A stretch of DNA of 64,000 nucleotides from Cinnamomum chago (taxonomy: Eukaryota > Streptophyta > Magnoliopsida > Laurales > Lauraceae): positions 21,094,501 through 21,158,500 of the forward strand of contig CP142457.1 of NCBI GenBank assembly GCA_038049695.1, written 5' to 3'. Both the position numbers and the translations under genes were made by a program. This document shows positions 23,361 through 33,642 of this stretch, in pieces. The number at the start of each line of letters is the position of its first letter. The first letter of the stretch is position 1. The notes beneath the pieces were generated by a model. The model made no database searches and was not told the origin of the DNA. It saw nothing but the letters and a program-made list of their open reading frames with translations.

Positions 23361-25427
23361 GTATGCATTTCTATTACATAAATATCATATTTATTTAATC
23401 TTATTTTCAGACTGAAAATTCCTAAGGGGTGAATTACTTGTATTGGGATTGAGATGCTCAAGTCTACAATTGTGTGATTCCGAATACATTCATAGGATAT
23501 CTACATGTTTGAGCCTACATTGGCTGTTGATGTTTGAGCCTGCAACAGATGAAACCAATATATTCAATAGGATATCTATGCCTTGCATTTTTTTTGTTAA
23601 TTCAATATTGAGAATTCCTGATTACATCACATATTGTTATTTGTATGGAGAATCTGATTATTTCAATTTTCTTTGTTACTGACATTTTATTTTTATGAAA
23701 TAGTTTTATTTGATTGGCTAAATTTTGGCATGTGCTCTTGCTTTCTTGACTTTTGTAGGATTCAAGTTTGTAGCCATGGACATGACCGAGTTGAGCTGTT
23801 AATGACCATGTGGTATATCATGCTTGGGAGATTAAGGAGATGTGATTTTTTCTAATTGTGTTCACTTGCTTATGTATAGGACATTTTGAGTGATGTTTCA
23901 TGTGGGAATTTTGTAATGGGATTCTTATAAATGAGAGCATGAATGTGCTGTACAAAAACTTGGATTGAATTCTTTCTTTTTTTTTTTTTTTTAAAGATGC
24001 CCACTCCATATAGACATCTATTCTAAGGTTTCATTAAATGGCTGATTGATGTAAGAACTCCCTTTATCCACTGACAATCCATTTCATGACCTCATGGTGG
24101 TCACTCCGGCTATCTTTGTTTAGATTATGTAACATTTGGTAAAAAGTCGCAGGTTAGTTATAGAATCCTCATCCACTGATCTAATAAAAATGATGCCACT
24201 TTAATAATGATTTTTTAACGACCAACAACCTGTCTTGAATGAAAAAAACATCCATGAGAATGACTATGGAAACCTGGGATGGCCAGCATGACTGTTTTCA
24301 TTTACATCAACATAAACAACCAAAATTGTACCAAGAACTATAATCACAAATCTCAGGTTGCTAGCACCCAAATTATCTCAGGTTTGGATCTTGGCAAATC
24401 ACGTGCAAGTAATTTTACTACCGCCTTCTCTATTTTACATGAATATCCAGAGAAACTGCCATCACAGATTAGTGTTTCAAGGTACATGGAAGTGTTGCAA
24501 CCAAGCCAACTTTGATAAACTCATAAATGCTAAAGAGTGTTGCAACAAAGCCAACTTCAATAGACCCATAACTGCTAAAGAAACAAACTAGGCATTGATT
24601 TCCCAAACAGTGATCACTGAGCAGTTTGTAATTGACCATTACAATGCTTAATCAAAAGCATACAAGTTGGAAAGAAGAAACCAGTATATTGCAAAATAAC
24701 CACAATCTTTAAACATAACCTTTGAATATTGTAAAAAGCAACATCTTCAACTGGTGTACTTACATCTGCTTACAACTATGTCTGGATACATTCACTATGA
24801 ACAAGGAAAAAAAAGAGTTTACAGAAATTAAATCACTACCATCGTCAATTGTGAATTAACACCATCATATAAAATTAGGGAAAAAACTCCCAGTCGCTAC
24901 ATTTAACACCGCCATAAAAAACCTTCAAACAAAATCATCTCAATTGTTACGTTAACACCACCAACTAAATGTGCTACCAAAAATTGTGGTCCGATTCACG
25001 ATCACATCAGACTCTGCATCAAGAGCTATCATGTACCAAACTTTTGGCTTTCACTGTTGTGCGTGCAATTGCAGGCCATTGCCTTTGTCTTCAATTGGAC
25101 TCCGGGCTGTCGTGCCAGTCTAGTATATTTCTACAGTTTTCCATTTTCTACAATGAAATAAAACATTAATAAGAAGTATTGAAGTACAGAGATTCATCAC
25201 TTTGGCCTAATAGCACAAACATTCTTATAGAGAAAAAAATCCTAAATCCCTTCATCAAATATACCCATCAACCGAGGAAAAAAATTCCGAATATGAGAGC
25301 AGAAAGAAAATAGTGCTAGGTGCAAGAGAGAAATACATCACTGCATCATGTCTATGTAGCATGTTGACAGCATTAAATATATTTCAAAGCAGAAAGAAGA
25401 CAGTTGAATGGAATTTAGACAGATAAC
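23361..25427. other. No gene recognised; one 45-bp tandem duplication
   Basis: Ordinary AT-rich sequence after the FAR1 relic. Two adjacent imperfect 45-bp units (24492-24536 and 24537-24581) begin GTGTTGCAAC. No protein domain was readable in the short open frames here. Confidence 0.4.
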
Positions 25428-25475
25428 AATAGCATTTGATTTATCTGACCAGTATCATTTTCATTATTGAATAAG
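25428..25475 (+). repeat. 48-bp target-site repeat, left copy
   Basis: AATAGCATTTGATTTATC and the following bases recur with few changes immediately right of the 11.8-kb retrotransposon (37287-37333). Without the retrotransposon the two would be a direct tandem pair of period 48. Confidence 0.75.
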
Positions 25476-25480
25476 AATAG

Positions 25481-26195
25481 TGTGTGGGGGCCCATTTCGT
25501 GAACCAGTTTCTCTTGGTCTCGGCTAGGGTGTGCTCGGTTAGCTACTGTATGGGGGACCACGTCCCTTGATCTCGGCTACGATCCGATCCATATCGGTCT
25601 CGGCACCACATGCTGGTCTCGGCCAAACAAAGTTCAGTTCGGCCGCGCATACCGTTCGGTCTCGGCAACGCAAGCTCGGCAATGCAGTATTGCGCTTGCA
25701 GCTAACAGCCACGGCCCTGTCGTGGCTAGGCCCAAGGAAGGGATCTGATGGGACTTCAGCCACCACCAGATCAGGGCAAGATCAGGCCCAATGTGACTGG
25801 CATTAAATGTAGTGTGGGCTGATCGGACCCACATTAAATGCAAAGAGGGCTATGATGGACCTTCATTAATGACTTTGTGGGCTGATGTGACCCAGGTCAC
25901 ATCACCAAGCCCACTGGCACTCACCCCAGACTGTTCCATATATAAGGCACGAGCCAAAGGGAACAAGGGATAAGCATTCTCACAGAGACACTCAGTCTTT
26001 CTTCTTCTTCTTCTTCTTCTCCGATCCATTGCTGACTTAAGCATCGGAGAGCCCTGCGCTGCCTATAGCCAAGGTCCTCTGACCTTTGTCTTTCTCCTCT
26101 TTCAGGCTCAGGTCGTCGCAGCTATCTCCTCCATGCATTGAGTAAGTCCTAAGAGGCATCCTGATCTTGTGAGTATTATTATTTCTGCACTTACA
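25481..26195 (+). repeat. 5' LTR of the Tat element
   Basis: 715 bp, same length as the 3' LTR, with four differences: C/T at 25585, A/G in GGGAACAAG (about 25963), A/G in GGGATAAG (about 25970) and A/G in GCCAAGG (about 26072). TATATAA is at 25939-25945. A TTC repeat near 26001-26019 lies just downstream. It drives transcription of the element. Confidence 0.95.
25939..25945 (+). promoter_or_regulatory. TATA box of the Tat 5' LTR
   Basis: CCATATATAAGGC. The same site is in the 3' LTR at 37030-37036. Transcription would start about 30 bp downstream. Confidence 0.7.
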
Positions 26196-26197
26196 AT

Positions 26198-26215
26198 TGG
26201 CGCCGTCTGTGGGAA
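26198..26215 (+). promoter_or_regulatory. tRNA primer-binding site
   Basis: TGGCGCCGTCTGTGGGAA lies two bases after the 5' LTR end, the expected place and style for a plant gypsy primer site. I did not assign the tRNA. Confidence 0.75.
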
Positions 26216-26254
26216 AGACTTCTATAATCTTTCCTATTCCTATTCCTAAACACC

Positions 26255-29200
26255 ATGACGAGGAGAGCTGCGAAAGACGGGGAGACTTCCAAGACACAGC
26301 ATGCAAGGCCGCCCCCTGCCAACCAGAGGGCTGGGAAGCAACCAGTCACAGAGGACGATGCTGAACGCGCTCTCATCCGGATCAACGTTCAGGAACGTGA
26401 CCTCCGCTTGGAGTCCGCTCCCGGGAGGGGAGACGCCCAGCAACCGGCAGGCCTCCTGACAGATCAGGATCAGCGGCATAAGTCTCCAGTGGTCGATGGG
26501 TCGCGTCCCCCTGGCCAGACGGAGGACGTTGAGGGCCGGGTGGAGGACGTTGAGGATACTGAGGATGAAGACTACAGCCCTGATGACGACTTGGACTCCA
26601 CCCTTCTGGAGATTAAAGCACAGAATGAGGCCATCGAGGAGAGAGATGCTCTGATCTGGCAGCTCCAGCAGCAGTTGGAAAGAGCCACTGGTTCGGCAAG
26701 GCAGCAGCTGACTCGTCGGGAGCAGTCCCAGCAGCAGCGGACTCGTCGGGAGCGGTCCCAGCAGCAGCGATCTCGGCAGCAGCAGCGATCGCCACAACAC
26801 GAGAGGGGAGTTACTCGTGTCACGCGCATCTCTTCCTCAAAGGACCTGAGGGACCGCTTGAACAGGAAAATGGACGACCGAACCCGAGATGAAGGCTCAA
26901 GCACTAGCCGTAGCTACTCGAGGAAGGCGACCGAGACCATTCCGGAGGGTACGTATCATAATCAGGAATGGCTGGACGCGCACATAAGGGAAACGGTCCA
27001 GCGCAACCTGGAAGTAGCCGGCTTCGGCCGAGACCAAAACAATGCTTGCTGTGACCCCGTTGATCTCGGCGCTTCTCCTTTCTCCCCAGATATCAGGAGG
27101 TACCCATTACCGAAGAAGTTCACCGTACCAAGATTCGTCACCTATGATGGGGTCTCGGACCCAGCTACACATCTCAGGCACTTCTCTCAGAGGATGTCTG
27201 TCTGGGGAGACGAGGGCCATCTGAACTGCCGAGTCTTTTCCTCCAGCTTGGGCGACCTCCCCCTGAAGTGGTTCTGTGCGCTCCCAGAGGGATCCGTCTC
27301 GAGTTGGCAGCAACTCCAGCAGTCCTTTATGAAGAAGTTCCAGGCCTACAGAGTCCTCCCGAAGACATATGCAGACATCATGGCCATGAAGATGAAGCAG
27401 GGAGAGAACGTCACCCAGTTCGCCAAGCGCTTCTGGGCGGTCTACAGTCAGATTGAGAATTCCAAGGACGAGGTTGCCGTCTTCGCATTTCAGAATGCCT
27501 TGCTCCCAGACAGCGACCTTCTCAAGGACCTGGCCAGGAACCTGGTCTCTTCCATAGCAGCGCTCATGTCCATCGCCAACCGGTACATTGCTCAAGAGGA
27601 TGACCAGGCCCGTGCTCGGGAAAGCCATGGAACCGTGCAAAGAAACCGAGACCGAGGTGAGAGGCCCCCCAAGAAAGACGGAGGACCGTTTCTGAGGAAT
27701 GAGCCTCGGCGAGACGAGCGACGAAGAGGTGACTCAGACAGGAGTTGGGTGCCTACAAGCTCGGCAAGGACTCAGACGTTCGCCTCGGCAAGGAGCAAAA
27801 GGCCCAGGCTATCCGAGGACGCGTATTGGGGGGTCAACACGGTCTTCAAGATGCCAATCCACAAAATTATGTATAAGATCAAGAGCAGGCCGTACTTCAG
27901 CTGGCCAGAGCCCATGCAAGGCGACCCTTCTAGACGAGATCAGACGAAGTTCTGTTCCTATCACAAGGAGGGCGGCCACAAGACTGAAGATTGCAGGATA
28001 TTGCGGTCGCATTTGGAGAAGCTTGTCCAGGATGGACACCTGCAAGAGTTTGTCAGGAGAGAAACCAGGGCCGACACCCGAGCCCCGCGCCGAGACGAGG
28101 GGGGTCACGACAGCGACGGGACAGAGAAGATAATTGACGTTATCCATTTGGCACCCCCGCCCAAGGGGAGTAATCAAGCCCGTGCCGAAGCCAGGAAAGC
28201 CGCTCACGGCAAGCAGGTCATGGCCGCCGAGCTCGGCCCAGCACAGAAAAGGGCTCGGAGGGAGCGTCCCGAGATCAGGTTCACTGATGCAGATCTGGAA
28301 GGGGTGCAGCTCCCCCACAACGACCCCCTGATCGTCACTCTGAAGTTTGACTGCTCTAAACAGGGCGTGAAGAATTGCACTGTGAAGAAAGTCCTTGTTG
28401 ACCCCGGTAGTTCTTCCGAGGTCCTCTATTTCGACAGCTTTCGAAGGATGGGACTGACGGAGAAAGATCTGCAGGAGGCTCGAGTTCCCCTTATCGGCTT
28501 CAGCGCCAAACCTGTTTATCCTAAGGGGAAAGTGACATTCAAGGTCGAGGTCGGTGGCGCGTCCGTCATGGCAACCTTCATGGTGATCGACGCACCCTCT
28601 CCCTACAATGCTATAATGGGCAGGTCTTGGCTCCACAGCCTGGAAGCAGTCCCTTCCACCCTCCATCAGAAGCTGAAATTTCCGTGGGAGGGAAAGAGCG
28701 GCCGAGTTGAAATCATCACGGTCAGAGGAGATCAGCAGGCAGCCAAGCAGTGCCTGACCGCTGTGGTACCCGGGGAGCAAGAGCCCAAGGAGGTCAATGT
28801 GGCCGAGATGGAGAAGAAACTGGAGCAGGGGCTGGATGAGCTCGGCCAAGATCCAGGCAGGAAAAGCGTGGAGGAACTTGCCGAAGTCAGGATCGACCCA
28901 AAGGACCCGGATCGGTTCTTCCTGCTCGGCAGCCAGCTCGGAGAGCCAGAGAGGTCCGAACTGGCCCAGTTCCTGGTGCAGAACAGAGATGCCTTCGCCT
29001 GGACACCTCAGGAGATGCCTGGCGTCGACCCCGAGGTAATGTGTCATAGACTGAATGTTGACCCTAACCACAAACCTGTGATGCAGAAAGCCCGCAGGAC
29101 AGGGGTCCCACAGACCGAAGCCGTCGTCGAGGAAGTGGATAAGCTGCTTGAGGCCGGTGCTATCAGGGAGGTTCAATACCCGAAATGGTTAGCCAATCCG

Positions 29201-32200
29201 GTGGTCGTCAGGAAGAAGACTGGCAAGTGGAGGGTGTGCGTCGACTTTACCGACCTCAACAAAGCCTGTCCCAAGGACAGCTTTCCCCTGCCAAAGATTG
29301 ACCAGTTGATCGACGCCACGGCCGGGCACGACAGAATGAGCTTCCTCGACGCCTACCGCGGCTATCACCAGATCCCACTATTTGGGCCAGACGAAGAGAA
29401 AACAGCTTTTATCACGCCCAGGGGAACCTACTGCTATAAGGTGATGCCGTTCGGACTGAAGAATGCAGGAGCCACCTACCAGAGGCTCGTTACCAAGATG
29501 TTCCACGGTCAGCTCGGCAAAACCGTAGAGGTCTACATCGATGACATGGTGGTCAAATCCAAGCAGGCGCGGGATCATCTGTCAGACTTGGCCGAGGTCT
29601 TCGCCACTCTAAAGGAGTTCCGGCTGAAGCTTAACGCCTCGAAGTGCGCCTTCGGTGTTGGCTCCGGCAAGTTTTTGGGCAGCTTGGTTACGCGCAGAGG
29701 CATTGAGGCAGACCCAGATCAGATCTCGGCTATCCTCAGAGTGCAGAGTCCCACTTCGGCCAAGGAGGTTCAGAAGCTTACAGGGATGGCCGCGGCACTG
29801 AATCGCTTCATTAGCAAATCTTCAGATAAGTGCCGACCCTTCTTTCAGCTTCTTAGAAAAAATTCTAAATTTCAATGGACTCTAGAATGTGACCATGCCT
29901 TGCAGCAGCTCAAGGCTTACCTTTCTTCACCGCCGTTGTTGTCAACCCCGACCCATGGGGAGACCCTGTATTTATATTTGGCGGTCTCGGATCATGCGGT
30001 CAGCTCAGTCCTCATCCGAGAAGAGGACACGGTTCAAAAACCAGTGTATTATACGAGCAAGACCCTTATCGATGCCGAAACCAGGTATCTGCCTCTTGAG
30101 AAGCTCGCCTTGGCGCTCGTTAGCGCCTCGCGAAAGCTCTCCCATTACTTTCAAACCCATTCTATTGTGGTTGTCACGGAGCACCCACTCAAATCCGTTT
30201 TCAAGAAGGCTGACTTTTCAGGAAGAATCTCCCGATGGGCTGTCGAACTAGGGCAGTATGAGATTCAATATCAGCCACGGACAGCAATAAAAGCCCAGGT
30301 TCTGGCGGATTTCCTCGCCGAGTTTGATTCAAGTTCGGCACCAACCCAGCTCGGCACCGAACTGGGGGGTGAGGAGCATGAGGTGCCCGCGCGTTCGGAA
30401 CAATCACAGTGCCATCCCGATACCCCAGTTTGGAAGGTCTTCGTCGACGGATCTTCCACCTCGAGAAGAGCCGGAGCAGGAGTTGTTCTCCAATCACCAG
30501 AAGGACTGGTCATTGAGCAGGCTCTGACACTGTACTTCAAGGCGTCAAACAATGAGGCCGAGTACGAAGCCCTTTTAGCCGGACTGAGTAGCGCCCATAT
30601 CCTCGGAGCTCAACAGCTGATGGTCTTCAGTGATTCACAGTTGGTGACAAACCAGCTGACTGGGGACTATCAGGCTCGCGACGACCGGATGGCCGCGTAT
30701 TTGGCCCTGGCCAAGAAGCAGCTCTCTCAGTTCCACACGGCCGAAGTCAAGCAGATTGGCAGAGAAGTAAACTCTCACGCAGATGCTCTTGCAAACTTGG
30801 CCAGCGCTGTTGAGGCAGGAAGAAAGAGGAGCATCGAAGTCGGATCGCTAGCTGCGCCCAGCATTGAGCTCCGTTCATCTCGGGAGGTGTTATGCATCGG
30901 TCTCGGCCCGAGCTGGATGGACCCCATTATCACCTACCTTAGGGACGACAGGCTTCCCGACGACAGTGGTGAGGCCCACCGGGTCAGACTCAAGGCAGCT
31001 CGGTTCTGGCTATCTCCCGAGGTCAAGCTCTACAGGAAATCGTTCTCGGGACCGTACCTCCAGTGCGTCCATCCAGGTAAGGTCGAAGACCTCCTTTTCG
31101 AGATACATGAAGGAATCTGCGGGAGCCATATCGGAGGAAGGTCCCTAGCCTACCGGGCCATCAGCCAGGGTTACTGGTGGCCGTATATGCAGAAAGATGC
31201 GCAGGTATATGCGAAGAAGTGCGAGAAGTGCCAGAAGTTCTCACACTCTCTCCATCAGCCCGCGCAGGATCTCAGCCCGCTCTCTAGCCCGTGGCCATTC
31301 GCCCAGTGGGACAGGCTTCCCGACGACAGTGGTGAGGCCCACCGGGTCAGACTCAAGGCAGCTCGGTTCTGGCTATCTCCCGAGGTCAAGCTCTACAGGA
31401 AATCGTTCTCGGGACCGTACCTCCAGTGCGTCCATCCAGGTAAGGTCGAAGACCTCCTTTTCGAGATACATGAAGGAATCTGCGGGAGCCATATCGGAGG
31501 AAGGTCCCTAGCCTACCGGGCCATCAGCCAGGGTTACTGGTGGCCGTATATGCAGAAAGATGCGCAGGTATATGCGAAGAAGTGCCAGAAGTGCCAGAAG
31601 TTCTCACACTCTCTCCATCAGCCCGCGCAGGATCTCAGCCCGCTCTCTAGCCCGTGGCCATTCGCCCAGTGGGGGCTCGACATAGTGGGCCCGCTCCACC
31701 GAACCCCAGGGAACAAGAGATGGCTTATTGTGGCGATAGATTACTTCACCAAATGGATTGAAGCAGAGCCACTTTCATCTATCACAGAGCGAGACTCTAA
31801 GAATTTTGTGTGGAAGAATGTCGTCACAAGGTTTGGCATTCCCAGAGCGCTGGTTTCGGACAACGGAACTCAGTTCGACTCTAAACTTTTCAAGACCTTC
31901 TGCCAGGAGCTCGGCATCCGAAACCATTATTCCACTCCAGCATACCCACAGAGTAACGGCCAGGCCGAGATCTCCAACAAGGTGATCCTCGATGGGCTCA
32001 AGAAACGGCTGGACCAAGCAAAGGGAAGATGGGTGGAAGAACTGCCGAGCGTCCTGTGGGCTTACAGAACTACTCCGAGGCGTTCCACTTCGGCTACCCC
32101 CTTCTCACTCGCCTATGGCATGGAAGCCGTCATCCCTCTAGAGATCGGCCTCCCCACTTTGAGGTCCGAACTCTTTGACCGGGGACAGAACGAAACCAAT

Positions 32201-32515
32201 GTGGCCAGGGAGCTGGATTTAGCGGACGAGCGAAGGGAAGCAGCTGCAGTGAGGCTAGCCGTCTACCAGCAGCAGCTAGCCAGGGGCTACAACCAGAACG
32301 TCAGAGAGAGGAAGTTCTCTGTAGGAGAACTGGTCCTCAAGAAGGCTCTCCCAAGGGACAAAGATCCGAATCAAGGGAAGCTAGCGCCGAATTGGCATGG
32401 TCCGTTTAAAGTCACTTCCATTGCTGGACGGTCGGCTTATCGGCTCGAAGATATGGAAGGACGGCCGCTACCGAGGCCATGGAACGCCTCACACCTCAAA
32501 AAATTCTATTTTTAG
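26255..32515 (+). CDS. Gag-pol polyprotein of the Tat element, 2086 aa, single open frame
   Basis: It encodes all retrotransposition functions. Approximate residues: a charged Gln/Arg-rich N-terminal part (1-280); Gag domain (282-450, FTVPRFVTYDGVSDP); a degenerate zinc knuckle CSYHKEGGHKTEDC (566-580); aspartic protease with VDPGSSS (714-720) and AIMGRSW (about 786); reverse transcriptase (about 990-1170) with catalytic YIDD (1094-1097); RNase H (about 1236-1352); and a second archaeal-type RNase H (about 1392-1526) with FVDGSS and DSQLV. Integrase follows with a duplicated zinc-binding region (1565-1806), core Asp 1809, Asp 1869 and Glu 1905 (D-D-35-E), and a C-terminal tail ending FYF. The start is the first ATG after the primer site and leaves a 59-nt spacer from the LTR. 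There are no stops or frameshifts. The extra 121 residues in integrase are unusual. Confidence 0.95.
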   Translation: MTRRAAKDGETSKTQHARPPPANQRAGKQPVTEDDAERALIRINVQERDLRLESAPGRGDAQQPAGLLTDQDQRHKSPVVDGSRPPGQTEDVEGRVEDVEDTEDEDYSPDDDLDSTLLEIKAQNEAIEERDALIWQLQQQLERATGSARQQLTRREQSQQQRTRRERSQQQRSRQQQRSPQHERGVTRVTRISSSKDLRDRLNRKMDDRTRDEGSSTSRSYSRKATETIPEGTYHNQEWLDAHIRETVQRNLEVAGFGRDQNNACCDPVDLGASPFSPDIRRYPLPKKFTVPRFVTYDGVSDPATHLRHFSQRMSVWGDEGHLNCRVFSSSLGDLPLKWFCALPEGSVSSWQQLQQSFMKKFQAYRVLPKTYADIMAMKMKQGENVTQFAKRFWAVYSQIENSKDEVAVFAFQNALLPDSDLLKDLARNLVSSIAALMSIANRYIAQEDDQARARESHGTVQRNRDRGERPPKKDGGPFLRNEPRRDERRRGDSDRSWVPTSSARTQTFASARSKRPRLSEDAYWGVNTVFKMPIHKIMYKIKSRPYFSWPEPMQGDPSRRDQTKFCSYHKEGGHKTEDCRILRSHLEKLVQDGHLQEFVRRETRADTRAPRRDEGGHDSDGTEKIIDVIHLAPPPKGSNQARAEARKAAHGKQVMAAELGPAQKRARRERPEIRFTDADLEGVQLPHNDPLIVTLKFDCSKQGVKNCTVKKVLVDPGSSSEVLYFDSFRRMGLTEKDLQEARVPLIGFSAKPVYPKGKVTFKVEVGGASVMATFMVIDAPSPYNAIMGRSWLHSLEAVPSTLHQKLKFPWEGKSGRVEIITVRGDQQAAKQCLTAVVPGEQEPKEVNVAEMEKKLEQGLDELGQDPGRKSVEELAEVRIDPKDPDRFFLLGSQLGEPERSELAQFLVQNRDAFAWTPQEMPGVDPEVMCHRLNVDPNHKPVMQKARRTGVPQTEAVVEEVDKLLEAGAIREVQYPKWLANPVVVRKKTGKWRVCVDFTDLNKACPKDSFPLPKIDQLIDATAGHDRMSFLDAYRGYHQIPLFGPDEEKTAFITPRGTYCYKVMPFGLKNAGATYQRLVTKMFHGQLGKTVEVYIDDMVVKSKQARDHLSDLAEVFATLKEFRLKLNASKCAFGVGSGKFLGSLVTRRGIEADPDQISAILRVQSPTSAKEVQKLTGMAAALNRFISKSSDKCRPFFQLLRKNSKFQWTLECDHALQQLKAYLSSPPLLSTPTHGETLYLYLAVSDHAVSSVLIREEDTVQKPVYYTSKTLIDAETRYLPLEKLALALVSASRKLSHYFQTHSIVVVTEHPLKSVFKKADFSGRISRWAVELGQYEIQYQPRTAIKAQVLADFLAEFDSSSAPTQLGTELGGEEHEVPARSEQSQCHPDTPVWKVFVDGSSTSRRAGAGVVLQSPEGLVIEQALTLYFKASNNEAEYEALLAGLSSAHILGAQQLMVFSDSQLVTNQLTGDYQARDDRMAAYLALAKKQLSQFHTAEVKQIGREVNSHADALANLASAVEAGRKRSIEVGSLAAPSIELRSSREVLCIGLGPSWMDPIITYLRDDRLPDDSGEAHRVRLKAARFWLSPEVKLYRKSFSGPYLQCVHPGKVEDLLFEIHEGICGSHIGGRSLAYRAISQGYWWPYMQKDAQVYAKKCEKCQKFSHSLHQPAQDLSPLSSPWPFAQWDRLPDDSGEAHRVRLKAARFWLSPEVKLYRKSFSGPYLQCVHPGKVEDLLFEIHEGICGSHIGGRSLAYRAISQGYWWPYMQKDAQVYAKKCQKCQKFSHSLHQPAQDLSPLSSPWPFAQWGLDIVGPLHRTPGNKRWLIVAIDYFTKWIEAEPLSSITERDSKNFVWKNVVTRFGIPRALVSDNGTQFDSKLFKTFCQELGIRNHYSTPAYPQSNGQAEISNKVILDGLKKRLDQAKGRWVEELPSVLWAYRTTPRRSTSATPFSLAYGMEAVIPLEIGLPTLRSELFDRGQNETNVARELDLADERREAAAVRLAVYQQQLARGYNQNVRERKFSVGELVLKKALPRDKDPNQGKLAPNWHGPFKVTSIAGRSAYRLEDMEGRPLPRPWNASHLKKFYF
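30947..31672 (+). repeat. 363-bp in-frame tandem duplication in integrase
   Basis: Units are 30947-31309 and 31310-31672 (121 codons each). They differ at one base, G31223 versus C31586, changing Glu to Gln between the two zinc-ligand Cys residues. Each unit holds the full H-H-C-C zinc-binding region (IHEGICGSHIGG and KKC-KC), so the protein has two. Only about one base is shared at the breakpoints. Confidence 0.95.
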
Positions 32516-32621
32516 TCTCTGTACTTGTACAACGCTTCTGGGTTTAATGGAATTACAGTTCTCCTCAATTTATAGCGATCTGGCGTCTTGATAATGACAA
32601 TGGTGTGGAGTTGGAAGACCG

Positions 32622-33345
32622 TCTAAGGCCGGCACTCAGCCACCTAGACGAGTTGCCGAAACGGCCCATATCTAAGGATGGCACTCAGCCACCTAGATGA
32701 GTTGCCAGAACGGCCCATATCTAAGGATGGCACTCAGCCACCTAGATGAGTCGCCGAAACGGACCATGTCTAAGGTTGGCACTCAGCCACCTAGACGAGT
32801 TTCCGAAACGGCCCATATCTAAGGATGGCACTCAGCCACCTAGATGAGTCGCCGAAACGGACCATGTCTAAGGTTGGCACTCAGCCACCTAGACGAGTTT
32901 CCGAAACGGACCATGTCTAAGGTTGGCACTCAGCCACCTAGACGAGTTTCCGAAACGGCCCATATCTAAGGATGGCACTCAGCCACCTAGATGAGTCGCC
33001 GAAACGGACCATGTCTAAGGTTGGCACTCAGCCACCTAGACGAGTTTCCGAAACGGACCATGTCTAAGGTTGGCACTCAGCCACCTAGACGAGTTTCCGA
33101 AACGGCCCATATCTAAGGATGGCACTCAGCCACCTAGATGAGTCGCCGAAACGGACCATGTCTAAGGTTGGCACTCAGCCACCTAGACGAGTTTCCGAAA
33201 CGGACCATGTCTAAGGTTGGCACTCAGCCACCTAGACGAGTTTCCGAAACGGCCCATGTCTAAGGATGGCACTCAGCCACCTAGACGAGCTGCCGAACTA
33301 GTTAAGGTTATGGTTGGCACTCAGCCACGTAGACCAGCCGAAACG
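32622..33345 (+). repeat. 49-bp tandem array (~15 copies) with a 147-bp higher-order unit
   Basis: It lies in the 3' UTR just after pol. Units begin CTAAGG at 32672, 32721, 32770, 32819 and so on every 49 bp. Three variants alternate: A (GATGAGTCGCC, then CATGT), B (GACGAGTTTCC, then CCCATAT) and C (GACGAGTTTCC, then ACCATGT). After two early units the order is A B A C B A C B A C B', so the array amplifies as A-C-B trimers of 147 bp. The last units are diverged and shortened. Confidence 0.93.
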
Positions 33346-33642
33346 GCACCAGACGATAATGGCACCCAGTCTTATCACTGCCTTAGGCCTGACGCGATTC
33401 TTTGTTTTCGCCAAAAGGGTCAGAGCGCTCGCGGGGAACCCTAGTCTGGTCGGTCTACTCTAGCCCGAGCTCACATCCATGTTCACAAAACTTGCGGAAA
33501 GCGTACAAACGAAAGCAAATAAAAGCCACACCACACAGGAGACAAATATGATAAAGGGCCTTTTATTGATAACATTGATACACACTGGAGCTTACATTGA
33601 AAAGGTTTGAAACAAAGACTACATTTTATAAGAAAGAGGAAG
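33346..33642. other. Spacer between the tandem array and the antisense gene
   Basis: No coding match. Because the next gene is on the minus strand, its 3' UTR and polyadenylation region should lie here. Confidence 0.4.

Noticed and set aside
26246..26904. Minus-strand frames of 184 and 110 aa
   Set aside because: Antisense shadows of the CAG-rich 5' part of gag, giving low-complexity Ala/Cys/Ser-rich proteins.
27809..29176. 455-aa open frame on the minus strand
   Set aside because: It lies exactly opposite gag and protease of the Tat polyprotein. The sense strand has clear domains and this frame has none, so it is a shadow.
32622..33345. Regular direct repeats that could suggest a CRISPR array
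   Set aside because: The 49-bp units are head-to-tail without unique spacers, in a plant retrotransposon 3' UTR.
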